Of a stretch of 64,000 bases of DNA, positions 52,047 through 61,345 are shown piece after piece. The stretch's first letter is position 1, and every line of letters begins with the position of its first letter. The stretch spans positions 5,271,151 through 5,335,150 of the forward strand of contig NC_016584.1 of the NCBI RefSeq assembly GCF_000235605.1, in the 5' to 3' direction. The notes under the pieces are model-generated. The model saw only the letters and a list, made by a program, of their open reading frames with translations. It had not been told where the DNA came from and did not search any database. Made by a program: the position numbers and the translations under genes. This DNA is from Desulfosporosinus orientis DSM 765 (GTDB lineage: Bacteria > Bacillota > Desulfitobacteriia > Desulfitobacteriales > Desulfitobacteriaceae).

Positions 52047-53123
52047 TTAATAGCCCGCAACCTTATCACTGATGTCAGGATACATCCTTTTATAATAATT
52101 GGCATAATCACCAGAGTTGATGTTTTCCATCCACTCCCTATTCTCCAAATACCAATCAATAGTCTCTTTTATCCCTTGCTCAAAGGTATAAGCCGGTTCC
52201 CACCCCAGCTCAGTTGTAATTTTTGTATTATCCATAGCATATCTTCGATCGTGTCCGGGACGATCTTTAACGTGTTTAATTAAGTCTTCCGACTTGCCAA
52301 GAGTATTAATAATCAATTTGACAATTTCTATATTGGTTTTTTCATTATTTCCGCCAATATTATAGACCTCTCCGTCCTTTCCTTTGTGAAGAACGGCATC
52401 AATAGCAGTGCAGTGATCTGATACATGCAGCCAGTCTCTTACTTGCCTGCCATCGCCATAAACAGGAAGCTCTTTTTCTTTAAGACAGTTATTGATCATA
52501 AGCGGAATCAGTTTTTCCGGGAACTGATATGGCCCATAATTATTACTGCACCTTGTTATATTGACGGGTGTACCAAAAGTTTCATGATAAGCTCTTACAA
52601 GCAGATCGGCACTGGCTTTGGAGGCAGAATAGGGACTATTTGGCATCAGCGGCATCGTCTCCACAAACCTACCTGTCTCACCTAAAGCTCCGTAGACTTC
52701 ATCGGTTGATACTTGAACGAACTTTACTCCAGGTTTGTATCTCTTGCAATGCTTATCATTAGGCCTTATCTTCCAATGCTTCTTTGCCACATCCAGCAAA
52801 ACTTGTGTCCCAATAACATTAGTGGTTAAGAACACTTCCGGTTCTTCGATACTTCTGTCAACATGTGACTCTGCGGCAAAGTTTACAACGGTATCGATAT
52901 TGTAGGTTAAAAATATCTCTTCCATCCTTTGTCTGTCCCTAATATCTGCTTTAATAAATGAATAGTTATAGTGATCGGATATAGCTTGTAAGTTCTCCAG
53001 ATTCCCTGCATAGGTCAAGGCATCAACATTAATAATTTTATAGTTAGGGTACTTATACAGCATTATTTTTATAAAATTGCTGCCAATGAAGCCGGCGCCT
53101 CCTGTAACTAAAATAAATTTCAT
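52047..53123 (-). CDS. rfbB: dTDP-glucose 4,6-dehydratase (second copy)
   Basis: 358-residue dehydratase with 'VTGGAGFIGSNFIKIM', 'YSASKASADLLVRAYHE' and 'TRCSNNYGPYQFPEKLIPLM'. A short insert near residue 120 ('IRPNDKHCKRYKPG') is not in the first copy. Ribosome site AAAGGAG. It feeds the 2,3-dehydratase and aminotransferase genes upstream in the same leftward operon. Confidence 0.95.
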   Translation of the reverse strand: MKFILVTGGAGFIGSNFIKIMLYKYPNYKIINVDALTYAGNLENLQAISDHYNYSFIKADIRDRQRMEEIFLTYNIDTVVNFAAESHVDRSIEEPEVFLTTNVIGTQVLLDVAKKHWKIRPNDKHCKRYKPGVKFVQVSTDEVYGALGETGRFVETMPLMPNSPYSASKASADLLVRAYHETFGTPVNITRCSNNYGPYQFPEKLIPLMINNCLKEKELPVYGDGRQVRDWLHVSDHCTAIDAVLHKGKDGEVYNIGGNNEKTNIEIVKLIINTLGKSEDLIKHVKDRPGHDRRYAMDNTKITTELGWEPAYTFEQGIKETIDWYLENREWMENINSGDYANYYKRMYPDISDKVAGY

Positions 53124-53212
53124 TATAAAACTTCTCCTTTAACTCTTGCTTCAATTCTGATTTTAACTTTAACCTTGGCTCTAACTTTAATCTGAAATAT
53201 AATTAAGAACTT

Positions 53213-54079
53213 TTACTCACTTAGCAACGATAAAATGTACTTGCCGTAGTCTGTCATTTTCAAGCTTTCGCCAATAACTTTTAAGTCCTGCTCATCAATG
53301 AATCCTCTCCGCCAGGCAATCTCCTCTAAACAGGCTATATAGAATCCTTGCCTGGACTGGACGGCCTCAACATACTCGGCAGCTTTTTGCAAGCCGTCAG
53401 GGGTACCTGTATCCAGCCAAGCCATACCCCGGCCCAGCAAAATAACATCAAGCTCCCCTTGTTCAAGATAAGCATTATTGACGGCAGTAATTTCAATTTC
53501 GCCCCGTTCAGAAGGCTTAACATTTTTAGCTATCTCAGCAACCTGATTATCGTAAAAATATAACCCCGGAACAGCATAATTTGATTTTGGTTTGCTGGGT
53601 TTCTCTTCAATCGAAATCACTTTTCTATTGTTATCGAATTCAACAACCCCAAAGGATCGCGGATCTTTCACAGGATAGCCAAAGATGTAAGCACCCTGTT
53701 TTAATTCACTGGCCTTATTAAGCAAGCGCACAAAGTCTTGTCCATAGAAAATATTGTCGCCCAAAATTAAGCAAACTCTGTCACCGGCAATAAACTCTTT
53801 GCCAAGTATAAAGGCATCGGCAAGCCCTCTGGGAGATTCTTGTACTTTATAGCAAAGTTTAAGTCCCAACCTGGAACCATCTTCAAACAGCTTTTCATAG
53901 AAAGGTGTATCCTCTGGCGTTGATATAATGAGTATCTCTCGAATACCTGCCATCATTAAGACAGAAAGAGGATAATAGATCATGGGTTTATCGTAAATAG
54001 GCAATAATTGTTTAGACACAGCCCTTGTCATAGGATACAACCGGGTTCCTTTGCCTCCCGCAAGAATTATACCTTTCAT
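53213..54079 (-). CDS. rfbA: Glucose-1-phosphate thymidylyltransferase (second copy)
   Basis: 288-residue enzyme: '[20 protein letters not shown]', '[10 protein letters not shown]', '[20 protein letters not shown]'. Similar in layout to the 47267 copy but clearly diverged, so the two sugar pathways seem to have come in separately. It makes the dTDP-glucose for this operon. Confidence 0.95.
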   Translation of the reverse strand: MKGIILAGGKGTRLYPMTRAVSKQLLPIYDKPMIYYPLSVLMMAGIREILIISTPEDTPFYEKLFEDGSRLGLKLCYKVQESPRGLADAFILGKEFIAGDRVCLILGDNIFYGQDFVRLLNKASELKQGAYIFGYPVKDPRSFGVVEFDNNRKVISIEEKPSKPKSNYAVPGLYFYDNQVAEIAKNVKPSERGEIEITAVNNAYLEQGELDVILLGRGMAWLDTGTPDGLQKAAEYVEAVQSRQGFYIACLEEIAWRRGFIDEQDLKVIGESLKMTDYGKYILSLLSE

Positions 54080-54134
54080 CCTTTTCCCTCCAATTCTATG
54101 ATTAAGTCAACAGTTAAGCCAACTTGCTCAGCCG

Positions 54135-56282
54135 TTATTGCAAAATAATCCTACAAATCCTATCCACGTCTTCAACCGTCAAGTCAGCATACAGCGGCAG
54201 GGTTAGTACATTCTCAGCTATCCTCGTGGCCACAGGTGTTTTCTGCAGTTCAAACATCCCCTTATAGGCCTCAAAATCATTAGTAAGGGGATAAAAATAT
54301 TTTCTTGCCAATATATCGTTTTTCTCAAGCAGAGCAGCAACCTCATCCCTGTTCATGCCAAATTCTTTCTTATTAAACATCACAGGAAAATAACTATAAT
54401 TAGGGGTAATATCCTTCTGGGGATCGCATAACCTCAATCCTTTGACTCCTGACAGCAATTCACGGTATCTCTGCATTGCTCGCCCCCGCTTGGCAATCTC
54501 CTCGTTGATATGCCGCAGGTTACACAGACCCATTGCCGCATGGATTTCAGTCATCTTGGCATTGGTTCCCACGATTGGCACTGATTCTGGCCCAACCATG
54601 CCAAACTGACGGAGCCTTGCAAGTACCGGCGAGTACTTGGAATTACTGAATGTCAAACCACCACCTTCAACAGTATGGAAGACCTTCGTAGCATGGAAAC
54701 TAAACATTGACATGTCCCCGAAATTTCCGACAGCCCTATCCTTTACCTTCACACCAAAGGCATGGGCTGCATCATAGATAACCTTTAGATTGTATTTTTT
54801 GGCTAGGGCAGCGATGGTATCTACATCACAAACATTGCCATACACATGAACCGGCATGATTGCTGATGTTTTTTCAGTGATAAGCGCCTCAATTTTACTC
54901 ACATCAATGGTATAGTCATCTTCATTGATGTCGCAGAACACCGGAGTTAAGCCCTGACGAACGATAGCCTGGGTGGTGGATGCGAAGGTAAATGGAGTGG
55001 TTATTATTTCGCCGGACAAACCCAGGGCGTTAATGGCAAGTTCAAGGGCAAGATGCCCATTAGCAAATAAGGAAATATTATCAGCTTCCAGGTATTCACA
55101 TAGTTTCTCCTCTAAAGCTTGGTGCTTTGGCCCGGAATGAGTGAGCCAGCGACTGTTCCACATATCTTTGATCTCGCTGATATACTCCTCATAAGGCGGC
55201 ATGGATGGTCTAACAACCGGTATGGATTTTAGATTCATAGTTCCTCCTGCTTTGTTGGTTACTTTTAAAATGTCATCAATCTGTCTGCTTTGGGATTCTA
55301 TTTCAGCGTAGGATTCCTGACGCAGAGTGTTATCTGCAATACAATGATAGAAATGCTCAATCGATCCCAGGAACTGATCGCTCCCGGCAATCTCATAGAC
55401 TCTCTCTTCCTGCTTCTTCAGCAGTACTGCAGCTGTTAAGTCTGCAGGGGCCGTAAAAATTCTTGGCGCATAAATACGGCCTTTGCTTCCCCATATTTCC
55501 AGCTCACATTTATAGGAATTATCCATCCCAAAGGAAACCTGCGCCGTAATCCCATCCGCATTTTCTAAAGTGGCACTTCCAAATACATCGACATTGTGTT
55601 CTTTGGCAGAATGCAGTGCAGCCGTCATGATTTGTGCTGTTTTACCTAGAAACAAGGTTGACAATTTAATGGGGTAACCCCCGCAATCCAACAATGATCC
55701 TCCGCCTAGTTCTCTGTCATATCTAAAATCAGCAGCTCCCCGGTAAGGAAAGCCAAAAGCAGCTCTTATCTGCCTGATTTCTCCAATCTCTCTATCCTTA
55801 ATCAGCTGACGAATTTTATTAATCTGCTCATGATAACAAAAGGCATAGTTTTCATGGACTGCCAATCCCTTTTGCTCTGCTATTTTAAGCAGCTTCTTGG
55901 TATCGGCCAAGTTCGTTGTGAAAGGTTTTTCCAGCAACACATGCTTCCCATATTCCAGAGCTTTTTTGGCCCATAGATAGTGTAAAGCCGGAGGCAATGG
56001 AATATATATCGCTTCAATGCTTGAGGACAGCAGCTCTTCATAGCCGTCAAAAATCGCCCCTTGATATTTGCTCAAAAAATCCTCAGCCTTTGCCATGGAT
56101 CTTTTGAGCATGGTTTTTCGTTCATGGTCATTATCCGAGCCATTATCGGACTGATTTCGCTCATGAGGTTTGGCAACAGCCACTCCTGCATATTCAAAGT
56201 GTTCGCTCTTTTTAAGTGCCGGTAAAAAACGATTGAAAGCAATAGCCGAGGGGCCTAAAATACCCATACGTAATTTATGCAT
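54135..56282 (-). CDS. Fused Gfo/Idh/MocA oxidoreductase - DegT sugar aminotransferase
   Basis: 715-residue in-frame fusion. Residues 1-348 are a Gfo/Idh/MocA reductase ('LRMGILGPSAIAFNRFLPAL', 'HVLLEKPFTTN' with the catalytic EKP). Residues 349-715 are a complete DegT aminotransferase ('YDAAHAFGV', Lys in 'SFHATKVFHTVEGGG'). The junction codes KAGGT-M, using AGGAGGAACTATG: a ribosome site and ATG at 55238 are still present, so a free 367-residue aminotransferase may also be made. Likely steps: 3-keto reduction after the 2,3-dehydratase, then 4-amination, giving dTDP-4-amino-2,4,6-trideoxyhexose. Confidence 0.88.
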   Translation of the reverse strand: MHKLRMGILGPSAIAFNRFLPALKKSEHFEYAGVAVAKPHERNQSDNGSDNDHERKTMLKRSMAKAEDFLSKYQGAIFDGYEELLSSSIEAIYIPLPPALHYLWAKKALEYGKHVLLEKPFTTNLADTKKLLKIAEQKGLAVHENYAFCYHEQINKIRQLIKDREIGEIRQIRAAFGFPYRGAADFRYDRELGGGSLLDCGGYPIKLSTLFLGKTAQIMTAALHSAKEHNVDVFGSATLENADGITAQVSFGMDNSYKCELEIWGSKGRIYAPRIFTAPADLTAAVLLKKQEERVYEIAGSDQFLGSIEHFYHCIADNTLRQESYAEIESQSRQIDDILKVTNKAGGTMNLKSIPVVRPSMPPYEEYISEIKDMWNSRWLTHSGPKHQALEEKLCEYLEADNISLFANGHLALELAINALGLSGEIITTPFTFASTTQAIVRQGLTPVFCDINEDDYTIDVSKIEALITEKTSAIMPVHVYGNVCDVDTIAALAKKYNLKVIYDAAHAFGVKVKDRAVGNFGDMSMFSFHATKVFHTVEGGGLTFSNSKYSPVLARLRQFGMVGPESVPIVGTNAKMTEIHAAMGLCNLRHINEEIAKRGRAMQRYRELLSGVKGLRLCDPQKDITPNYSYFPVMFNKKEFGMNRDEVAALLEKNDILARKYFYPLTNDFEAYKGMFELQKTPVATRIAENVLTLPLYADLTVEDVDRICRIILQ

Positions 56283-56283
56283 T

Positions 56284-57684
56284 TCACACCTCCAGCAATG
56301 AGAGTAGATTGCGCAGTTGGATATTTAAACAGTTATTTACCTGAGTAAGAGTGTTTAGGGTTTTATAATCACTCCAAAAATAACCTTGCGGTAAATCTGA
56401 GGGGATTTCATTGTTCTCAACTTCAATAATGACATTGCGATTTTGTTCGTGATAAAAGCGTCCGCCTTCTTCCGACAGCAATACATTGACCACAACGCCC
56501 TTATACGAAGAAAGTTTTTCATAAAATAAACGGGTAACCTCATCCTCATCTCTTTCCTGAGTCACTTCAAGCTGAACCGTAGGCCCTAATTCTATTCCAT
56601 CCAAGCAGCCAATCTCAGGCTTAGCCTTGACAAGAAATTTCTTTATGCCATTATCTTCACAAGTCAGGAGTCCAAAAGTGGCAATTCCTTGAGCCTCAAA
56701 AAGGGGTTGTGTCCAGTTAACCACTTCACGTCCTTCAATGGATATGTCACAGAAAATCAATCGAAAGGGAAAAGGCTCCTCACAAACAAAGCCCTTGTTC
56801 TCCATATGCCAGTTCTGTAAAGAGTCCAGGCCTACCAATCTTGTCGATATCTCACTAAACATTTTGTAATTATTAAAAGCATGGTATATATCTGTTAATA
56901 TAGGCTGGCTTGCCCTACCACGAAGGGAGCGCAACAGGGCTTTATCCTTACACTTGTTTTCAATTTCTTCGAATTGTACTTTTTCCGCATCCATATCCGT
57001 ATCCACCAGGGAAAAAGGCAGGCAGGAAAGTACGGTACGTGTATCCATATTAACCAAGTTGTCATAACGCATTAATTCTTTAATCTGGCCTAATGTCATC
57101 CACTGATGAGTAGGCGGTACAGTAATCTCTCTGTCCAAATTCAAAAGAACATTTCTATTTCTTTTCTTTAAAAACCGCGAAGACTGTTCAGATTGAATCT
57201 GATCGACCAAGGTTTGATTGGGTTTTGCTTCTATGAAATAGTCAAGAAAAGCAGGCCTCTTTCCTCCATGTTTTTGCGTAAAATTACTCTTGGTTGCTTG
57301 TATGGTAGGCGAAACCTGTACTTTATTAATGTTGCCCGGCTCTATTTTAGCCTGCATTAAAAAGTGCAGTACTCCGTTGATCTTCCGGAAGATAATTCCT
57401 AAAAATCCTATTTCATTCTGGATAATAATGGGCTGCTCTGCCAGCAGCTCATCATTCCGGTATTGCTGAATTCCGGATATGGAAAAAAAGCTATTGTTTT
57501 TATTCCTGATCAAACCGGAATACTTATCAAAAAACCAAAATTTGCTATCCTCTAAAGTTATTCTCTCTATGTTAACTTCCAGATCCATGTTTTGTTCATT
57601 GATCCATTGGAGTAAGGCTTCCGTTGAATTAACCCCTTCCTTAGTGAGCCAGGAGTTCATTAGATCATAAAAAATATTATTCAT
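56284..57684 (-). CDS. NDP-hexose 2,3-dehydratase
   Basis: 466-residue enzyme of the TylCVI/EvaA family that removes water across C2-C3 of dTDP-4-keto-6-deoxyglucose, the committed step to 2-deoxy sugars. The family's internal duplication is visible: 'TLEDSKFWFFDKYSGLIRNK' and 'GIIFRKINGVLHFLMQAK' in the first half echo 'FLVKAKPEIGCLDGIELGPT' and 'LLSEEGGRFYHEQNRN' in the second. It lies 1 base from the fusion gene and overlaps the next by 4. Typical of antibiotic sugar pathways in actinomycetes and less common in a Firmicute surface glycan. Confidence 0.88.
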   Translation of the reverse strand: MNNIFYDLMNSWLTKEGVNSTEALLQWINEQNMDLEVNIERITLEDSKFWFFDKYSGLIRNKNNSFFSISGIQQYRNDELLAEQPIIIQNEIGFLGIIFRKINGVLHFLMQAKIEPGNINKVQVSPTIQATKSNFTQKHGGKRPAFLDYFIEAKPNQTLVDQIQSEQSSRFLKKRNRNVLLNLDREITVPPTHQWMTLGQIKELMRYDNLVNMDTRTVLSCLPFSLVDTDMDAEKVQFEEIENKCKDKALLRSLRGRASQPILTDIYHAFNNYKMFSEISTRLVGLDSLQNWHMENKGFVCEEPFPFRLIFCDISIEGREVVNWTQPLFEAQGIATFGLLTCEDNGIKKFLVKAKPEIGCLDGIELGPTVQLEVTQERDEDEVTRLFYEKLSSYKGVVVNVLLSEEGGRFYHEQNRNVIIEVENNEIPSDLPQGYFWSDYKTLNTLTQVNNCLNIQLRNLLSLLEV

Positions 57685-58220
57685 AATAAAGTCTCCCTAT
57701 AAGTTAAATGCTCTACCCTACCGAAATGCCAAGAATGACATACCGAAATAATATATCCGCCAACATATTCCGTATGAATAAACACATTTCTCTTATCTAT
57801 TTTGAGAACATCAAAGGAATCAAAGGGTATCGTCATGCCTTTGCCTACCCATTTAACAAAAGCTTCTTTTCTCGTCCATATTTTAGCAAATCTTAGATCC
57901 TGGTTTCTCTTCCGGGCAAAAACGTAGTCTTGCTCATTTTGAGTAAAGAACCGCTGAGCAACACGTTTATTAAAATTTTTTACTTCTTCAAGATCCACCC
58001 CCACAGGTCGGTCTAACACGGCACACACTATAGCCCCCTTTTTGTGAGCTATATTATAGTGAATATTTGGATAGTCTCTTAAATAAGGTTTACCAAACTC
58101 ATTAATACCTAGGGATAAACTGCTTCCATCAACATCTAAACATTGACCTAAAACTTTTCTGGCAAACAGTTGGGAGTAATTAACCGCATTTTCTATTTTT
58201 AAAAAATACAGTTTGGTCAT
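57681..58220 (-). CDS. 4'-phosphopantetheinyl transferase (Sfp type)
   Basis: 179-residue enzyme that attaches the pantetheine arm of CoA to a carrier protein. Motifs 'PVGVDLEEVKNFN' (metal Asp/Glu) and 'WTRKEAFVKWVGKGM' are intact. It is coupled by overlaps to both neighbours inside a sugar operon, an odd place. With the AMP-dependent ligase at 62722 it points to a carrier-bound acyl group made for the amino sugar. No carrier protein gene is in the window. Confidence 0.9.
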   Translation of the reverse strand: MTKLYFLKIENAVNYSQLFARKVLGQCLDVDGSSLSLGINEFGKPYLRDYPNIHYNIAHKKGAIVCAVLDRPVGVDLEEVKNFNKRVAQRFFTQNEQDYVFARKRNQDLRFAKIWTRKEAFVKWVGKGMTIPFDSFDVLKIDKRNVFIHTEYVGGYIISVCHSWHFGRVEHLTYRETLL

Positions 58221-58846
58221 TTCGTTACTCGGGCAGGATTACCGAATACTTTCGTATTGTTTTCAACATTCGTTATTACGACGCTGCCCGCACCGATATA
58301 GGCATTGTCACCAATCGTAATATGGGGAATAATTGTGGAACCCGCGCTGACAAAAACACCGCTGCCAATGGTTACATAACCTAGAATGGCCGCTAAAATA
58401 CTTACCGTAGTATAATCTCCAATCCGACAATCATGGGCAATTTTGGTGTTGACATGAACATGATTGCCTAGCACAGCATTGGGCCCTATAACTGCGTCCC
58501 GGTAAAGAATGACTCCTTCTCCCAGTGAGCAATAGTCATTTATCTCAACGTTGGGGTGAATAATATTGGCAAATTTCGCACCCTTAGCCTTTAGTCGCTG
58601 GCTTACCATTTTCTTGGCATTAGGGTCGGCTATGGCACAGACATATTCTTCTCCCGGTTTGGGTGTCCATTGATCAATGGTACCAACAATCTGGAAATCG
58701 CCATTTGTGAGTTTGCGAATATCTAATCCGCTATCGGCAATAAATCCTTTGATATTCCATGTGGTTTTAACTTTATTTATTTCTTTCACGACCTGTAATA
58801 CATCCCTCGCTGCATTAGAAGCTCCTACAATAATCAAGTCTTTCAT
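58217..58846 (-). CDS. PglD/NeuD-type sugar N/O-acyltransferase
   Basis: 209-residue acyltransferase: N-terminal Rossmann part ('KDLIIVGASNAARDVLQVVK'), then a left-handed beta-helix of hexapeptide repeats ('IGPNAVLGNHVHVN', 'IAHDCRIGDYTTVS') with the catalytic His in 'KIAHDC'. ATG 58846 follows GAGGAGAT. PglD homologues acylate the 4-amino group of nucleotide sugars, fitting the aminotransferase in this operon. The acyl donor might be carrier-bound instead of acetyl-CoA, given the adjacent phosphopantetheinyl transferase. Confidence 0.87.
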   Translation of the reverse strand: MKDLIIVGASNAARDVLQVVKEINKVKTTWNIKGFIADSGLDIRKLTNGDFQIVGTIDQWTPKPGEEYVCAIADPNAKKMVSQRLKAKGAKFANIIHPNVEINDYCSLGEGVILYRDAVIGPNAVLGNHVHVNTKIAHDCRIGDYTTVSILAAILGYVTIGSGVFVSAGSTIIPHITIGDNAYIGAGSVVITNVENNTKVFGNPARVTK

Positions 58847-60330
58847 AGCATATCTCCTCGTCTTTTTAAAGGATTCCGGTAAGTGGATCCTGACATTTTT
58901 AAAACATAGCTCAAACATTCAAACTTTAATAATCTTGCCGCTCCAAAATAAAAGACAGTACCCGAGAGCACTTGGAGGATAAGGGTTATTCCAACCGGCA
59001 GCTCGAAAAGCATGATTGCGTAAACAACCATTCCCATAGCAAGGGAAAGAAGAAAAGAAGGCAGGATGTCCAAGATTTGTTCATGGATTGGGTAGCCAAG
59101 TAACTTTATGTTCGGATAGGAATTGATCACTAAGCTGATCACACCAGTGACAACTCCACCTAAAGCTATAGAAAAGATTCCCTGGGGTATGGTTATCAGA
59201 AGTATGATGATCCCTAGGGACTTTTTGATGATTTCTAATTTTAAATTAATGTCACTTCGGCCAATAGCACTAATTGCCTGCAGGTTGGCTGTGTGGATCG
59301 GATAAAGGGCAAAATAGGCACAATATATTTGAAGGAAGGGCACACTATTCAGCCATTTGTCCGTTAAAATTAACCTCACCAGAGGATTCGCTGCGGCGGC
59401 GAGTCCTGCCATGATGGGAAAGACAATAAACGAACTTGTGACTATGGAGCGACGCATCATAGCCTTAAGCTTTAATTTATTATCCTGAACCCGGGAAAAG
59501 GCAGGAAACATAACCGCCTGGATGGAGCCATTAAGACTTGTAACGATAACTCCCGGAAATTGTTTCCCCCTGTTGAAATAGCCCAGCATCTGGGTAGTGA
59601 ATAGTTTCCCAATGACAATGGTGTAAATATCCACATAGATAGTGTCCAGTAAAGAGGTAAGCAGCATTTTCCAGCCAAAGGAAAAAAGCCCGGCAGCTTT
59701 TTTAGTGGAAAACAGCAGTTTAGGCCGCCATTTCACAACCTTGGCCATAAAGAAACAGTTCAAAATGGCATAAGCTATCTGTTGGGAAACCAGTGCCCAT
59801 ACTCCAAAATCCCCAAGAGCCATCACAGCCCCTACTGTTCCGGAGCAAACAATGGAACCCATGCTGCTAAAAAACAGTTTTTTAAACTGCATATTTCGTG
59901 AGACAAAGGCTATTTGCACAGAATTTACAGCACTAAAGGGCAGGGAAATCGCCAAAACGCGCAAGATAAGGGAAAGCTCCCTGATATTATAAAAATCAGC
60001 GATATAAGGAGCTGAGAAAAAAAGCAGCCAATACAATAGGCAGGAACCGGCAACACTTAGGAAAAACACCGTGGAAAAATCGGTCTCGTCAACATCCTGA
60101 TTCTGTATAAGAGCCGAAGAAAATCCTCTTTGCAAAAGGATATTGGACAAATTGATAAAAATCGTCAGTAAAGCAATGGTCCCAAAATCCTTAGGCATGA
60201 GTAACCGCGCCAGAACAAGCTGAATTATTAATTGTATTCCTTGAACCCCCAAGCTCTCAAGCAACTTCCAAACTAAGGATGAAACAACGGTGTATTTGGG
60301 GTCAGACATTTGAGATTCAGGCTTTGCCAT
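58843..60330 (-). CDS. Polysaccharide flippase (WzxC type), second cluster
   Basis: 495-residue protein with 14 or so helices of the MATE/Wzx superfamily; 'LVLARLLMPKDFGTIALLTI' and 'LSNILLQRGFSSALIQNQDV' match the WzxC/TuaB group. It is coupled to PglD by ATGA. The second flippase in the window supports a second, separate glycan. Confidence 0.9.
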   Translation of the reverse strand: MAKPESQMSDPKYTVVSSLVWKLLESLGVQGIQLIIQLVLARLLMPKDFGTIALLTIFINLSNILLQRGFSSALIQNQDVDETDFSTVFFLSVAGSCLLYWLLFFSAPYIADFYNIRELSLILRVLAISLPFSAVNSVQIAFVSRNMQFKKLFFSSMGSIVCSGTVGAVMALGDFGVWALVSQQIAYAILNCFFMAKVVKWRPKLLFSTKKAAGLFSFGWKMLLTSLLDTIYVDIYTIVIGKLFTTQMLGYFNRGKQFPGVIVTSLNGSIQAVMFPAFSRVQDNKLKLKAMMRRSIVTSSFIVFPIMAGLAAAANPLVRLILTDKWLNSVPFLQIYCAYFALYPIHTANLQAISAIGRSDINLKLEIIKKSLGIIILLITIPQGIFSIALGGVVTGVISLVINSYPNIKLLGYPIHEQILDILPSFLLSLAMGMVVYAIMLFELPVGITLILQVLSGTVFYFGAARLLKFECLSYVLKMSGSTYRNPLKRRGDML

Positions 60331-61345
60331 ACAATAACCTATGACGCAAGCCGCTAACTCTTGTCGTTAAGACAAGGAAAGGGTACTTCAGCAAAGTAAG
60401 GATGATTTTGACGGCAACATAGGTTTTATTGGGAAACATGCTGCACATATATTGGAAGCTATCCCACTTGTCTTTATCAGGCTTTAAGATTGTCTTGCCC
60501 AAGGCAATCGTGGTATAGAAAATCAGAAGTTTTGAGTAATTCAGCTTAACTCCCAGCACTTCTCTGGCAAAGTCCTGCATAGAAAGACATTCATCGAAAA
60601 CAAATCGATTGACATTGATTTTAGACAGCTGGGCGCTCCAACTATCCCCCCCCGCATAGATACGACGGTGATGACTCATGACTTCCTCGCAACAGTAAGT
60701 ATCTCCTCGTATAGAAATGAGCATAGCTTTCTTGACATCCCCTGTTGCTTTTATCTTCCCAAATTTAGCCGCCGCCTCAGGATCACTGAACTCAATGGCT
60801 TCTCTCCTGTGCATGAGAGTAGCAGTTTGCCCGAACAATAATCTCTTTTTTTGGTGGGTTTCCAAGCTGTAAACCCCCTGTTTTCTGTAGCCGTAAAAGT
60901 AGCGGCTGGACAACATTTTCCCCTTTTCATCAACTTCCCAGCATTCATGGGTGGTTGCCATATATTCAGGATGCTCTTCCAGAAAATCCACTTGCTTTTG
61001 TAATTTATACGGATCAGTCCAATAATCATCCCCTTCACAATAAGCTATATATTTACCCCTGGCTGCGGGGAGAATAAACTGATGGGTAATGGATACCTGT
61101 TGGGAATATTGATTTTCCTTTTGAAGTATTGGTCTTATGATATTAGGATACTTCTCAGCGTACTCCCTGATAATCGCGGCTGTATTGTCCTTTGAGGCAT
61201 CGTCATGAACAATGATTTCATAGGCAAAGGTTGTCTTTTGCATCAACATGGAATCAAGAGCTTGCCTTAAGTACTTTTCATGTTGATAGGTCAAGCAGCT
61301 AACACTGACAATAATCTCATTAATAGCTTGAATTTTAGCCGACAT
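60317..61345 (-). CDS. Glycosyltransferase family 2, second cluster
   Basis: 342-residue GT-A enzyme: 'VSVSCLTYQHEKYLRQALDS', 'EIIVHDDASKDNTAAII' and DxD 'AYCEGDDYWTD'. The C-terminal part ends with a hydrophobic helix. It overlaps both the flippase and the polymerase genes by 11-14 bases. Likely adds a sugar of this operon to the lipid-linked unit. Confidence 0.9.
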   Translation of the reverse strand: MSAKIQAINEIIVSVSCLTYQHEKYLRQALDSMLMQKTTFAYEIIVHDDASKDNTAAIIREYAEKYPNIIRPILQKENQYSQQVSITHQFILPAARGKYIAYCEGDDYWTDPYKLQKQVDFLEEHPEYMATTHECWEVDEKGKMLSSRYFYGYRKQGVYSLETHQKKRLLFGQTATLMHRREAIEFSDPEAAAKFGKIKATGDVKKAMLISIRGDTYCCEEVMSHHRRIYAGGDSWSAQLSKINVNRFVFDECLSMQDFAREVLGVKLNYSKLLIFYTTIALGKTILKPDKDKWDSFQYMCSMFPNKTYVAVKIILTLLKYPFLVLTTRVSGLRHRLLYGKA

